Position numbers and translations under genes: made by a program
The notes under the pieces: generated by a model
What the model was told of the DNA's origin: nothing
Databases searched by the model: none
What the model saw: the letters and a program-made list of their open reading frames with translations, nothing else
Origin: Sinorhizobium sojae CCBAU 05684
GTDB lineage: Bacteria > Pseudomonadota > Alphaproteobacteria > Rhizobiales > Rhizobiaceae
Length of the DNA stretch: 64,000 nt
Direction of reading: 5' to 3'
NCBI RefSeq assembly: GCF_002288525.1
Contig: NZ_CP023067.1
Location: 1,178,001 to 1,242,000 of the forward strand
In this document: one piece after another, positions 7,407-15,163 of the stretch
How the letters are laid out: every line of letters starts with the position of its first letter
Numbering within the stretch: the first letter of the stretch is position 1

Positions 7407-8093
7407 TCACTGGTCGGCGAGCAGCGCGTTCCGGGCTTCGGAGAAGAATTGCCGGCGGGTAAGGACGAAGATGACAAAGCCGGTAAGCACGATGAAGACA
7501 TAGGGGCTGATGAACCAGCCGAGATAGCCGATCGAGAGGAAGATCGCCCGGAGTCCGGCATTGAAATGCTTGGCCGCCATGACGTTCATGCGTATGGCGC
7601 GTTCCGCCGCTTTCTCGGCCGCCTGCCGATCGCGCGACATGTCGGCCGTCATCGGAATGCCGCCCATCAGGATTGAGCAGTAGTTGAAGAGCCGGTAGGA
7701 CCAGCCGAACTGAAAGAAGGAATAGCCGAAAAGGCAGGTGAGCCCGCCCACCTTCAGTTCGAAGCCGGTTCGGCCGCCGCGAAAGACCTGGGGCAGGTCG
7801 TTGAAGATCATCTGCACCTGATCGGTCGCGCCGAGCAGGGCGAAGCAGCCCCCGAGCGCGAATATGGTCGTGGATGCGAAGAAGGCGGTGCCGGCCTGAA
7901 GGCCCGCGATGATCTGTGTGTCGATCATCTTCAGGTCGCGGGTGAGCGAATTGCGGATCCAACGCGCCCGGTGCTCGTTCATCAAACGGGTCAGGCTGAC
8001 GCGCTGGAAATTGCGGCGTCCGTCGGTCGCCCAGCTGAAGCCGCCCCAAAGCAGCACGAACGTGCAGAGCGCGATGTAATCTTCCATGGTCAT
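7407..8093 (-). CDS. DUF599 family membrane protein
   Basis: The 228-residue protein matches the DUF599 family. It has an N-terminal helix (YIALCTFVLLWGGFSW), two middle helices around residues 65-130 (GTAFFASTTIFALGGCFALL and CLFGYSFFQFGWSYRLFNYC) and a C-terminal helix. A cytoplasmic segment RIMNVMAAKHFNAGLRA precedes the last helices. DUF599 proteins are conserved integral inner-membrane proteins of unknown role. The start MTMEDY at 8093 was chosen because it begins just before the first helix; the ATG at 8087 is equally possible, and longer starts add unrelated basic residues. No operon partner is evident. Confidence 0.85.
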   Translation of the reverse strand: MTMEDYIALCTFVLLWGGFSWATDGRRNFQRVSLTRLMNEHRARWIRNSLTRDLKMIDTQIIAGLQAGTAFFASTTIFALGGCFALLGATDQVQMIFNDLPQVFRGGRTGFELKVGGLTCLFGYSFFQFGWSYRLFNYCSILMGGIPMTADMSRDRQAAEKAAERAIRMNVMAAKHFNAGLRAIFLSIGYLGWFISPYVFIVLTGFVIFVLTRRQFFSEARNALLADQ

Positions 8094-8467
8094 ATGCGTC
8101 TTGTCGCATGGCCGTTTTAAAATGCAAGGCCGCTTCGGCAGCTCCGGCGTCAATCAAGATGGCGAAACAGAGGCCGCACGGCCGGAGCGCGACGGCGGAT
8201 TTTCTAAAGCGGGTTCCGCAAAACGTTTTCTACGGTTTTGCGGCAAGAACCTGCGGCAACACAGGAATCCAAGGTGTCTTCCCCGCCGCAATCTTCGAGA
8301 GTATGCCTAGGCTAGCCGCCACCGCCCTGCGACCGTGCTCCCTCGAATCGGAGGATGTGACATGGTTTCGCCACATTTCGGCATTGCGCATTTACTTTTT
8401 CTTCAGTATGCATGGCCCCCACAAGCGAGCCTTGCCGCTTGTCGACTCTCGGGTATTCGGAGAAATC
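8094..8467. other. intergenic region with an inverted repeat
   Basis: In these 374 bp I find no convincing gene apart from the small one starting at 8468. There is a perfect 9-bp inverted repeat at 8216-8224 and 8235-8243 (arms CCGCAAAAC and GTTTTGCGG, 10-nt loop). Confidence 0.4.
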
Positions 8468-8569
8468 ATGGACAGCACAATACAGAAGTCATGCTGGGGC
8501 GTAACCATTCGCGCCGTGGCTGGTTTCGCTGGCGTTCTCGTTCTGGCTTACCTTTTTGGTAGCTTCTGA
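8468..8569 (+). CDS. small membrane protein, 33 residues (putative)
   Basis: This short frame begins with ATG preceded by GGAG at 8459-8462 with 5-nt spacing. It encodes a polar N-terminus MDSTIQKSCWG followed by one hydrophobic helix (AVAGFAGVLVLAYLFGSF). The design, one helix ending right at the C-terminus, is common in genuine bacterial small membrane proteins. A hairpin with 6-bp arms ACGCCT/AGGCGT plus inner pairs follows at about 8575-8594. It could also be chance, since I cannot test conservation. Confidence 0.45.
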   Translation: MDSTIQKSCWGVTIRAVAGFAGVLVLAYLFGSF

Positions 8570-8924
8570 TAACAAACGCCTCCCTTGGCAGGCGTCTGTT
8601 GACGCCGCCGCCTTTACATCCATTCCGATCGCCACATCACTTACCCACAGCGCTACGGTGCCCTCGGACGCGAATGGCCGCCGCAAGCGGGCGCGTGTTT
8701 GGCCAGGAATCGACCGGTGTTCAAGGAAATGCACAGCAAGCCTCTCATGGGTTGCGATGTCGCACAGGCAAAATCCGATGTCGGTGGATCGCCTGATCGA
8801 CCGGCATAGGATCGCATAGGTTTTTACCCTATATATGGAGCGGATCCGCATTGGCGAATTGCGGCGGGTCCGGTCTTGTCATCGGCATGGCGTTGAGCGC
8901 CTGCCAGGATCTGGTCAGGCATCT
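8570..8924. other. region upstream of L-serine dehydratase
   Basis: In 355 bp I see a hairpin at 8575-8594 and, near 8800-8836, a direct repeat CATAGG-N4-CATAGG followed by an AT-rich CCTATATATGG that could be promoter elements of sdaA. No conserved glycine or serine riboswitch sequence is recognisable. Confidence 0.35.
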
Positions 8925-10325
8925 ATGTTTCTTTCCGTCTTCGACGTTTTCAAGGTTGGTATCGGCCCCTCGAGTTCGCACACGATGGGTCCCATGTCGG
9001 CCGCCAACAGGTTCCTCGACCTCATCCATTCCGACGAATGGCCGCGGCCGTCGAATGTGGCGGTCAGCGCCATTGCGGTCAGCCTGCACGGTTCGCTTGC
9101 GCATACGGGGGTCGGCCACGGAACGGGCAGGGCGGTCATCCTCGGGCTGATGGGCGAGCGTCCGGATCTGGTCGATCCCGACCGTATGGACGCGATCATC
9201 GATGAGGTGGAGCGTACGGGCCGCGTTTCGCCGCCGGGGCATCCTGAATATCAGTTCCAGCCCAAGACCGATCTCGTCTATGACAAGAAGGTGCCGCTGC
9301 CGGGCCACGCCAACGGCATGTCCTTCTCCGCTTTCGATCGGGACGGACGGCTGCTTCTCAAGCGCATCTATTATTCGATCGGTGGCGGCTTCGTGGTCAC
9401 CGACACGGAGCTCGAAGCCATGCGCGCGGCAAAGAACAAGCCGGCCGGCGTCAAGGTCCCTTATCCATTCGCGACGGCGGCGCAGATGCTCGAGATGGCG
9501 GCGCGTTCCGGCCTTTCGATTGCTCAGATGAAGCGGGCGAATGAGGAATGCACCATGTCGAGGGAAGAGCTCGACGCGGGCCTCGATCGCATTTGGGCCG
9601 CGATGAACGCGTGCATCGACCGCGGCCTCAGCCAGGACGGCATCATGCCGGGCGGTCTGAAGGTGCGCCGGCGCGCGCGGGCAATCCATGACAGGCTGCA
9701 GGAGGAATGGCGGTCGAACAAGGTGAATCCCTTACTCGCCAATGACTGGTTGAGCGTCTATGCCATGGCAGTCAACGAAGAAAATGCCGCCGGCGGCCGG
9801 GTCGTGACGTCGCCGACGAACGGTGCCGCGGGCGTGGTCCCGGCAACGATCCGCTACTATCTGCACTTCCACGACGATGCCGATCAGGAAGGCATTCGGG
9901 ACTATCTGCTGACGGCGGCCGCGGTCGGCGGCATCATCAAACACAATGCCTCCATTTCCGGCGCCGAAGTCGGCTGTCAGGGCGAGGTGGGCTCCGCCTC
10001 CGCAATGGCCGCCGCAGGCCTTGCAGCGGTGATGGGCGGCACGCCGGAGCAGATCGAGAATGCGGCCGAGATCGCTCTTGAGCATCATCTCGGCATGACC
10101 TGCGATCCGGTCGCGGGTCTTGTGCAGGTGCCTTGCATCGAGCGCAATGCGCTCGGCGCCGTGAAGGCTGTTACCGCGGCGTCGCTCGCGCTGAAGGGGG
10201 ACGGCAAGCATTTCGTGCCGCTCGACGCCTGTGTCGAGACGATGCGGCAGACCGGGCTCGACATGAGCGAAAAATACAAGGAGACCTCGACCGGCGGGCT
10301 TGCTGTCAATATCGTCGAATGCTGA
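8925..10325 (+). CDS. sdaA: L-serine ammonia-lyase (L-serine dehydratase), iron-sulfur type
   Basis: The 466-residue protein is a single-chain L-serine deaminase (beta and alpha domains fused). It converts L-serine to pyruvate and ammonia with an oxygen-labile [4Fe-4S] cluster. The N-terminal beta domain starts [23 protein letters not shown]. The alpha domain contains [12 protein letters not shown] and the three cluster cysteines, about Cys351 (EVGCQGE), Cys393 (MTCDP) and Cys404 (QVPCIERNA). Length agrees with E. coli SdaA. The start at 8925 matches the family N-terminus; the in-frame ATG at 8835 would add 30 basic residues not seen in the family. It appears monocistronic; the next gene is about 100 bp away. 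Confidence 0.95.
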   Translation: MFLSVFDVFKVGIGPSSSHTMGPMSAANRFLDLIHSDEWPRPSNVAVSAIAVSLHGSLAHTGVGHGTGRAVILGLMGERPDLVDPDRMDAIIDEVERTGRVSPPGHPEYQFQPKTDLVYDKKVPLPGHANGMSFSAFDRDGRLLLKRIYYSIGGGFVVTDTELEAMRAAKNKPAGVKVPYPFATAAQMLEMAARSGLSIAQMKRANEECTMSREELDAGLDRIWAAMNACIDRGLSQDGIMPGGLKVRRRARAIHDRLQEEWRSNKVNPLLANDWLSVYAMAVNEENAAGGRVVTSPTNGAAGVVPATIRYYLHFHDDADQEGIRDYLLTAAAVGGIIKHNASISGAEVGCQGEVGSASAMAAAGLAAVMGGTPEQIENAAEIALEHHLGMTCDPVAGLVQVPCIERNALGAVKAVTAASLALKGDGKHFVPLDACVETMRQTGLDMSEKYKETSTGGLAVNIVEC

Positions 10326-10426
10326 AGCCAGCGGGTAGCTCCCATGCCGCGCGCTGCAGTGCTTTTGTGGACGAAATCACTCGCGGCGCTTGACCTCGAC
10401 CGACCGCCGGGTGTTCAAGCATTGCC

Positions 10427-10864
10427 ATGGCATTGCATCTTATCAAGCTCTGTGTCGGCGCCGATTCCATCGAAGACTTGCGCGAATGGGTAGCGCGCAG
10501 GTCGCTGGCAGCGATTGCGGCCGGACAGGAGCCGCACTCGTTCCACACGACGCGCATGGTGCCAAAGCGTACGGAAGAACTTCTTGCCGGCGGTTCGCTC
10601 TATTGGGTGATCAAGGGATACGTGCAGGCAAGGCAGCCGTTGATCGGCGTCGAACCCTTTACGGACGGAGAGGGGATCGGCCGCTGCCATCTCGTTCTCG
10701 GCCCCGAGGTGGTGGATACGGAGCCCCAGCCGCGTCGGGCGTTCCAGGGATGGCGCTATCTTGAGGACAAGGAGGCACCGCGCGACCTCGCGTCGCTCGC
10801 GGCAGACGGTGCGGATATGCCGCTCGAGTTGCGGCGGGAACTCGCGGCGTTGGGCCTTTTGTAG
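10427..10864 (+). CDS. DUF1489 family protein
   Basis: The 145-residue protein corresponds to the DUF1489 family of alphaproteobacteria: MALHLIKLCVGADSIEDL at the start, the segment HTTRMVPKRTEELLAGGSLYWVIKG and the ending RCHLVLGPEVV..RRAFQGWRYLE. It has no signal peptide or transmembrane helix, so it should be cytoplasmic. No activity is established for the family. The ATG at 10427 gives the family N-terminus. It is followed by a shortened RIME-like element and faces a minus-strand gene. Confidence 0.88.
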   Translation: MALHLIKLCVGADSIEDLREWVARRSLAAIAAGQEPHSFHTTRMVPKRTEELLAGGSLYWVIKGYVQARQPLIGVEPFTDGEGIGRCHLVLGPEVVDTEPQPRRAFQGWRYLEDKEAPRDLASLAADGADMPLELRRELAALGLL

Positions 10865-10885
10865 GGCGAAGCACCGCCCCGAATT

Positions 10886-10944
10886 CAGCGCATCGGCCTG
10901 AAAATCGGAGGAAAGCGCGTCTGAAAAGACGCGCGGCGCTGTAG
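10886..10944 (+). repeat. RIME-like repeat with internal deletion
   Basis: The left end (CAGCGCATCGGCCTGAAAATCGG) runs almost directly into the right end (GCGCGTCTGAAAAGACGCGCGGCGCTGTAG). About 40 bp of the middle, including the ACCTTTGC core, is missing compared with the copy at 7297. The right-hand palindrome is intact. Confidence 0.7.
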
Positions 10945-10966
10945 TCGAGAGCCGGCGCCGCTGACG

Positions 10967-11236
10967 TCAGCCTATCCGTACTCTCAGCGGCCGGCTGCGG
11001 CCAGGTGCCGTGACATGCAGATGGATTGCCGCAGGCGGTTGGGTCGAGCGCCAGGCCCGCGCTCCATGGGTCAGGAGCAGGCCGACGAGGTCCCGAGTCT
11101 TCGCCTTTGACCGGTTGAGCCCGACATCGGCTATGCGCATGGCTGCTTCGTGCAGCGGATGCAGCCGAATGCCCGGCGACTTCGTCTTTTTCCCCGGCGC
11201 CACGGTGACGTCCGGAGCATTCTCGTTCATTGCCAT
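10967..11236 (-). CDS. hypothetical protein, 89 residues
   Basis: The frame starts with ATG at 11236 (a second ATG lies at 11230), preceded by an ACGAGGTCT ribosome-binding site. The product is basic and lacks a signal peptide or membrane helix; its middle reads LHPLHEAAMRIADVGLNRSKAKTRDLVGLLL, and it ends in a strongly basic tail. I do not recognise a family. It lies 77 bp downstream of the D-Ala-D-Ala carboxypeptidase gene on the same strand and could be cotranscribed. The in-frame extension upstream into the carboxypeptidase gene is probably not translated. Confidence 0.5.
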   Translation of the reverse strand: MAMNENAPDVTVAPGKKTKSPGIRLHPLHEAAMRIADVGLNRSKAKTRDLVGLLLTHGARAWRSTQPPAAIHLHVTAPGRSRPLRVRIG

Positions 11237-11313
11237 GACAGACCTCGTTACGCTGTACAAATCCGAGGAGAACGGCCGGACAAAACGCATCCGGCCGTCA
11301 ATGTCGCGTGCGC

Positions 11314-12780
11314 TCACTGTTGGCTCGCCCAGCAGGCGAACCCCCGCTTTTTCAGGAACCTGCATGCATTGATCGCCTTGTCCTGGTCGCCAAATCCACC
11401 GAAGCGAGCGCGGTAAACTTGCGCAGAGCCGCTGCCGAACGCGACCGTGAAGGGCTTCGCGTCGCGCAGGACCTTGCCGCCCTTTTCTTTGGCATTGTCG
11501 AGCAGAGTCACGGCTTGTTGCCGATCCGGCGTCGCGCCGACCTGAATGACCCAGCCCTGCGGCATGGCAGTTGCTTCCGCCCGCGCTTCTGCCTCGGCCG
11601 CCGCGCCGGCCTTTGCGACCGAATTGGTGATCTGGGCGTCGACGTCGGACGAGGTCGCCGGCTGTTGCGCGAGCTTGGCGCTTTGGGCGTCAAGCGTGTT
11701 CGGCGCGATCTTGCCGGAGAGGACCGGATTGTCGGAGGCGGGCTTCGTCTCTGCATAGGCCATTTCGACGCTTCCCGCGGCTTCTCCGCTATAGCGGAAG
11801 TCCGGAACCGGCCCCTCATGGGGCAATTTCAGCGCAGCGGCCTGCGTGCCGGTGTCGGCGACGGCGATTGGAGCCGCCGGCGTTTGCGCGATCAGATTGC
11901 CGCTGCCGCGGCGGGATGCGTCGGGCATGTACTTGGCGACGAGCTTGCGCATGTGGGCGTCACGGGCGGCGCCGGACGTTCCACCCATCACGACCGCGAC
12001 GATGCTGCGGCCATCGCGTTGTGCCGACGTGACCAGGTTGAAGCCGGAGGCGCGCGTGTAGCCGGTCTTGATGCCGTCGACGCCGCGAACATTGCCGAGA
12101 AGACGGTTGTGGTTTCCGATCGTCTGCTTGCCGAAGCGGAAGCTGCGCGTCGAAAAATAATCGTAATATTGCGGGAAATGTTGCCGAAGCGCGAGGCCAA
12201 GCCGCGCCTGGTCGCGCGCCGTGGTCAGCTGTTCCGAATTCGGCAGGCCGTGAGCGTTGCGGTAAGTTGTGCGCGTCATCCCGAGCGCGCGCGCCTTGTT
12301 CGTCATCATGCGGGCGAAGCGCTGTTCGGAGCCGCCGAGAAGCTCGGCGAGCGCCGTTGCGGCGTCGTTGGCCGAGCGTGTAACGAGCGACAGTATAGCC
12401 TGCTCCACCGTGAGCGACTGACCGGCACGCACACCCAGTTTCGACGGGGGCTCCTTCGCGGCGTTCTTGGAGAAGGGGACGCGCGTGGATTTGCTGATGC
12501 GCCCTGCTTCGAGGGCCTCGAAGGTCAGGTAGAGGGTCATCATCTTCGTCAGCGAAGCCGGATAGCGCAATGCATCGGCTGAATCGCCGTATAGCACCTT
12601 GCCGGTCTTCGCATCGACTACGATGCCGGCATATTTCGGGTTGGCGAGAGCGGGAGTCGAGAAAGCCAATACGGCAACGATGCCGGCAAGGAAAAAGCGC
12701 GCCACGGCTTTTGCAACTGGATGTGACGGATGCTTCGCGCGATCAAGAAAAACGGATTGAGACACTGCGCTGCTCTTCAT
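11314..12780 (-). CDS. D-alanyl-D-alanine carboxypeptidase with C-terminal SPOR domain
   Basis: The 488-residue protein carries an N-terminal signal sequence (hydrophobic core at about 26-42, cleavage after ALA at about 47), then a peptidase S11 (PBP5/6-type) domain. Catalytic motifs are Ser76-x-x-Lys79 (ASLTKMM), Ser136-Ala-Asn138 and Lys238-Thr-Gly240. An alanine- and proline-rich linker (about 300-400) leads to a SPOR domain (about 405-488, WVIQVGATPDRQQAVTLL..YRARFGGF), which in other proteins binds denuded glycan at the septum. It should trim the terminal D-Ala of peptidoglycan pentapeptides in the periplasm, with SPOR directing it to division sites. Confidence 0.93.
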   Translation of the reverse strand: MKSSAVSQSVFLDRAKHPSHPVAKAVARFFLAGIVAVLAFSTPALANPKYAGIVVDAKTGKVLYGDSADALRYPASLTKMMTLYLTFEALEAGRISKSTRVPFSKNAAKEPPSKLGVRAGQSLTVEQAILSLVTRSANDAATALAELLGGSEQRFARMMTNKARALGMTRTTYRNAHGLPNSEQLTTARDQARLGLALRQHFPQYYDYFSTRSFRFGKQTIGNHNRLLGNVRGVDGIKTGYTRASGFNLVTSAQRDGRSIVAVVMGGTSGAARDAHMRKLVAKYMPDASRRGSGNLIAQTPAAPIAVADTGTQAAALKLPHEGPVPDFRYSGEAAGSVEMAYAETKPASDNPVLSGKIAPNTLDAQSAKLAQQPATSSDVDAQITNSVAKAGAAAEAEARAEATAMPQGWVIQVGATPDRQQAVTLLDNAKEKGGKVLRDAKPFTVAFGSGSAQVYRARFGGFGDQDKAINACRFLKKRGFACWASQQ

Positions 12781-12968
12781 TCTTATTTCGGGGGTGCCGT
12801 CCGGACGTCGTTTCCTGAAACGACCGTTCCCGGCACTCTAGCGGGATAGCGTTACCAATCGGTTTATGATGAATGATTGGTTGCCGGGAGATGGTCGTTT
12901 GTTCGGTAGCGGGACCGGCAGGCCTTTTTTGGCCGGCAGAATGCCTCCAGCATGACTCTTGGACAAAT

Positions 12969-13697
12969 TCACGGCACGAGCCGGGCCTTAATGAAGGATT
13001 CCACCGATTCGTCGATTGCCTGCCATTGTGGCAGCAACTTGGCCGAGAAACGATAGAGAATAGCGAGATCCTTGCCGATATGGACGTCGCGCTGGCAGTC
13101 GGCACTCGAGGACGCGGCCTGACTCTCCGGCAAGAGACAACGCAGGACATAGTCGGGTCGACCCGGGCGGGTGGCGGTGAAGAACGCTTCCCCCGCATAG
13201 CCGGAATTCGACTTGGCGTCATATCGCATGAGGCCGGCGGGGCCGGGGCGAGGCGCGTCTTCGAGGACATGGCGATAGATGGGGTCCAGCCGTCCCGACA
13301 TGTCGCGCGACATCGTGCTCTGCGCGATCTGAAGGAAGATCAACTTTTCCGGGTGGCTGACATCGTTGAAGAAGTGCCGGGTCTTGTCGCTATAGCCTTC
13401 AAGCGCGGGCCATGTGAGGTAGAGATCGACGCGCTCCGCGATGCGCGTCATCCGCTGGTTTTCGAAGCGGATGATGTTGGCGGGCAGGCGCAGATGATCC
13501 TGTCCGATGAAGATATCGTAGGTCTCACGGCTGGATGTGTGTCCCGCGAGGGCGAGATTTTCTCCTAGCCGTCGGCCGGCGAAGGACACGGCAAGCGCAA
13601 GTGCCGCCAGCAATAGGATAACGCCGGCAACCTTGTAGACGAAGCGGGGTGAAATGAGAGGCAGAAATTCCGGCTCGTGGGGTTCCGGTGAGTTCAT
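12969..13697 (-). CDS. hypothetical membrane-anchored protein
   Basis: The 242-residue product begins MNSPEPHEPEFLPLIS and has one transmembrane helix at about residues 20-40 (VYKVAGVILLLAALALAVSFAGRRL). A large periplasmic part of about 200 residues follows. That part contains DIFIGQDHLRLPANIIRFENQRM and YLTWPALEGYSDKTRHFF, and only one Cys pair candidate (CLLPES, CQRDVHIG). I do not assign a named family; similar single-helix proteins occur in other Rhizobiales. The ATG at 13697 is preferred to 13736 because it leaves a typical short cytoplasmic tail. It stands alone between the carboxypeptidase and BTLCP genes. Confidence 0.75.
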   Translation of the reverse strand: MNSPEPHEPEFLPLISPRFVYKVAGVILLLAALALAVSFAGRRLGENLALAGHTSSRETYDIFIGQDHLRLPANIIRFENQRMTRIAERVDLYLTWPALEGYSDKTRHFFNDVSHPEKLIFLQIAQSTMSRDMSGRLDPIYRHVLEDAPRPGPAGLMRYDAKSNSGYAGEAFFTATRPGRPDYVLRCLLPESQAASSSADCQRDVHIGKDLAILYRFSAKLLPQWQAIDESVESFIKARLVP

Positions 13698-13837
13698 GCG
13701 GGGCCGTCGGTAAGGTGCTGGTCCTGAGATCGACACTCGCCCGGCCGAATGGCGTCTTGCTTCCGGCGGAGATTGCCTTCCGACGTTCGTCGAAGAGGGT
13801 TAATTTTCACTGAAGATCTTTGGCGCGGCTCGTGGCC

Positions 13838-13878
13838 AAAAAAACGAGGCCGGTTCCGGGGACAATCGGAACCGGCCT
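13838..13878 (-). terminator. intrinsic terminator of the BTLCP gene
   Basis: A perfect 10-bp stem (GGCCGGTTCC / GGAACCGGCC, 13848-13857 and 13868-13877; one more A-T pair outside) has a 10-nt loop. On the minus strand it is followed by TCG and seven T residues. It sits downstream of the BTLCP gene at 14038-14646. Confidence 0.85.
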
Positions 13879-13950
13879 TGGGCTTGGTCGCGACGGGGAA
13901 AAGGGACTGACCGAAGCCCGGAAGGAGGTGCCATCGCCGGTGGCGGTGGC

Positions 13951-14034
13951 TAGCGCATCGGCCCGAAGCTCGATGCGCAGATTCAAAGAGTTGCGGTGAC
14001 CTTTGCGTCTGAAAAGACGGGCGGCACTGTATGG
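13951..14034 (+). repeat. RIME-like intergenic repeat
   Basis: This copy begins TAGCGCATCGGCCCGAAG, lacks part of the left palindrome and ends GACGGGCGGCACTGTATGG, three bases from the stop codon of the BTLCP gene. Confidence 0.7.
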
Positions 14035-14037
14035 CCT

Positions 14038-14646
14038 CTATTCGGTCCGGACGGTACCGACGGCAACGGCGCGCCCGTCCTGGAGCTTCACCCAGCGGCC
14101 GGGATTTTCCGAGGATTGCCGCTTGAGAAAGGTGTAGTCGGTCTCGGACCAGCGCAGCACCTTGCTGCGCATGTTATCCAGGATGAAATCGCCGCGGTCG
14201 GTACGCACCGTCAGCACGGCATGGCCGTCGCCGTTCGGCTGCAGGACGACTGTGATCAGCAGATCGGCGGGGGAAAAGCCCCTCTCGATCAGTTTGCGAC
14301 GTTTCAGGAGCACGTAGTCCTCGCAGTCGCCGACCACATCCGGATAGGACCACTTTTCTTCCGCGCCGTGGATCTCCATGTCCGTCAGGGGCATGATGGC
14401 CTGATTGACCTGGTGGTTTACTTCGAGAATGGTCTTCCATCCGGCGCGCGTCAGCGCGGCCGGCCCATGATCGGGGCCGAGCGGCGCGCATTCCGAGGCA
14501 TGGCTCTTGCAGAACTCGTAATGGCCGACCGGCGGGTTGGTCGCGCCGCTGGCGACCATGTTTGCCGGAAGTGCGAAGGCGGATCCCGCCAGAAAGCCGG
14601 CCGCGGCAGCGGCGACGGCGATCGTTTTCGTGAACATCTTGTGCAT
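14038..14646 (-). CDS. transglutaminase-like cysteine proteinase (BTLCP, DUF920)
   Basis: The 202-residue protein has a signal peptide (MHKMFTKTIAVAAAAAGFLAGSAFA, cleaved at about residue 26) and the BTLCP domain. The catalytic triad is visible: Cys108 in GDCEDYVLLKR, His142 in GHAVLTV and Asp157 in FILDN. BTLCP proteins are periplasmic proteases of the transglutaminase superfamily. In Pseudomonas a relative (LapG) cleaves a surface adhesin under c-di-GMP control, but many rhizobial members stand alone with unknown substrate, as here. The ATG at 14646 has a GGGGAGA ribosome-binding site. A strong terminator follows. Confidence 0.9.
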   Translation of the reverse strand: MHKMFTKTIAVAAAAAGFLAGSAFALPANMVASGATNPPVGHYEFCKSHASECAPLGPDHGPAALTRAGWKTILEVNHQVNQAIMPLTDMEIHGAEEKWSYPDVVGDCEDYVLLKRRKLIERGFSPADLLITVVLQPNGDGHAVLTVRTDRGDFILDNMRSKVLRWSETDYTFLKRQSSENPGRWVKLQDGRAVAVGTVRTE

Positions 14647-15163
14647 GCTTGTCTCCCCGTTGTGGTTCGACATTGGCACAGAGTTTTTTATTGGCCACGA
14701 ATATCCGAGGTAAAAACAAGTACAAATGCTGTCGATATTCGAATAAAATAAGTATAAAACTTGAATTGTATTCTTGTGAAATTTGATTCAAATTTGAGAT
14801 GATTTGGTGGCGCAAGCGCACTGCGGCAAAGCGCAGCTGTTATAAGTGACTGTAAAATAAGGAAAATACGGTGCGAGATCATCCACCTTTCGGAGGTCAG
14901 TCCTCCTCGGCGGGGCCAGGAGGTGCCGGCGGAGATCTCGTGTGTTGATGTGCCGGAGTGGAAATGCTGTAAGGATCGATTTACCAGAAGTCTTCTTTGT
15001 GCACCCAACTATTCCCATCGCGACTTCTTCCACTGCGACTGCAGGCGTAGATATTCAGCTGCCGGAGAAGATCGCGGGTCTCGGCTACCGTCGAAGCGAC
15101 GCGCGGGATTGTGCCGCGGGCGAGGCCGGTTCGACTGGCGCTCGGTTCTCCGGCTTACTAGCT
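14647..15163. other. gene-free, AT-rich intergenic region
   Basis: I find no supportable gene in these 517 bp. The part from about 14685 to 14870 is distinctly AT-rich compared with the rest of the window and probably contains the BTLCP promoter. The remainder separates the TRAP transporter from the older chromosomal context. Confidence 0.5.

Noticed and set aside
8570-8924. Glycine riboswitch upstream of the L-serine dehydratase gene
   Set aside because: The conserved glycine aptamer sequences are not present.
11308-12582. Plus-strand frame of over 400 codons opposite the D-Ala-D-Ala carboxypeptidase
   Set aside because: The minus strand has SxxK, SxN and KTG plus a SPOR domain; the plus-strand text is arginine-rich shadow.
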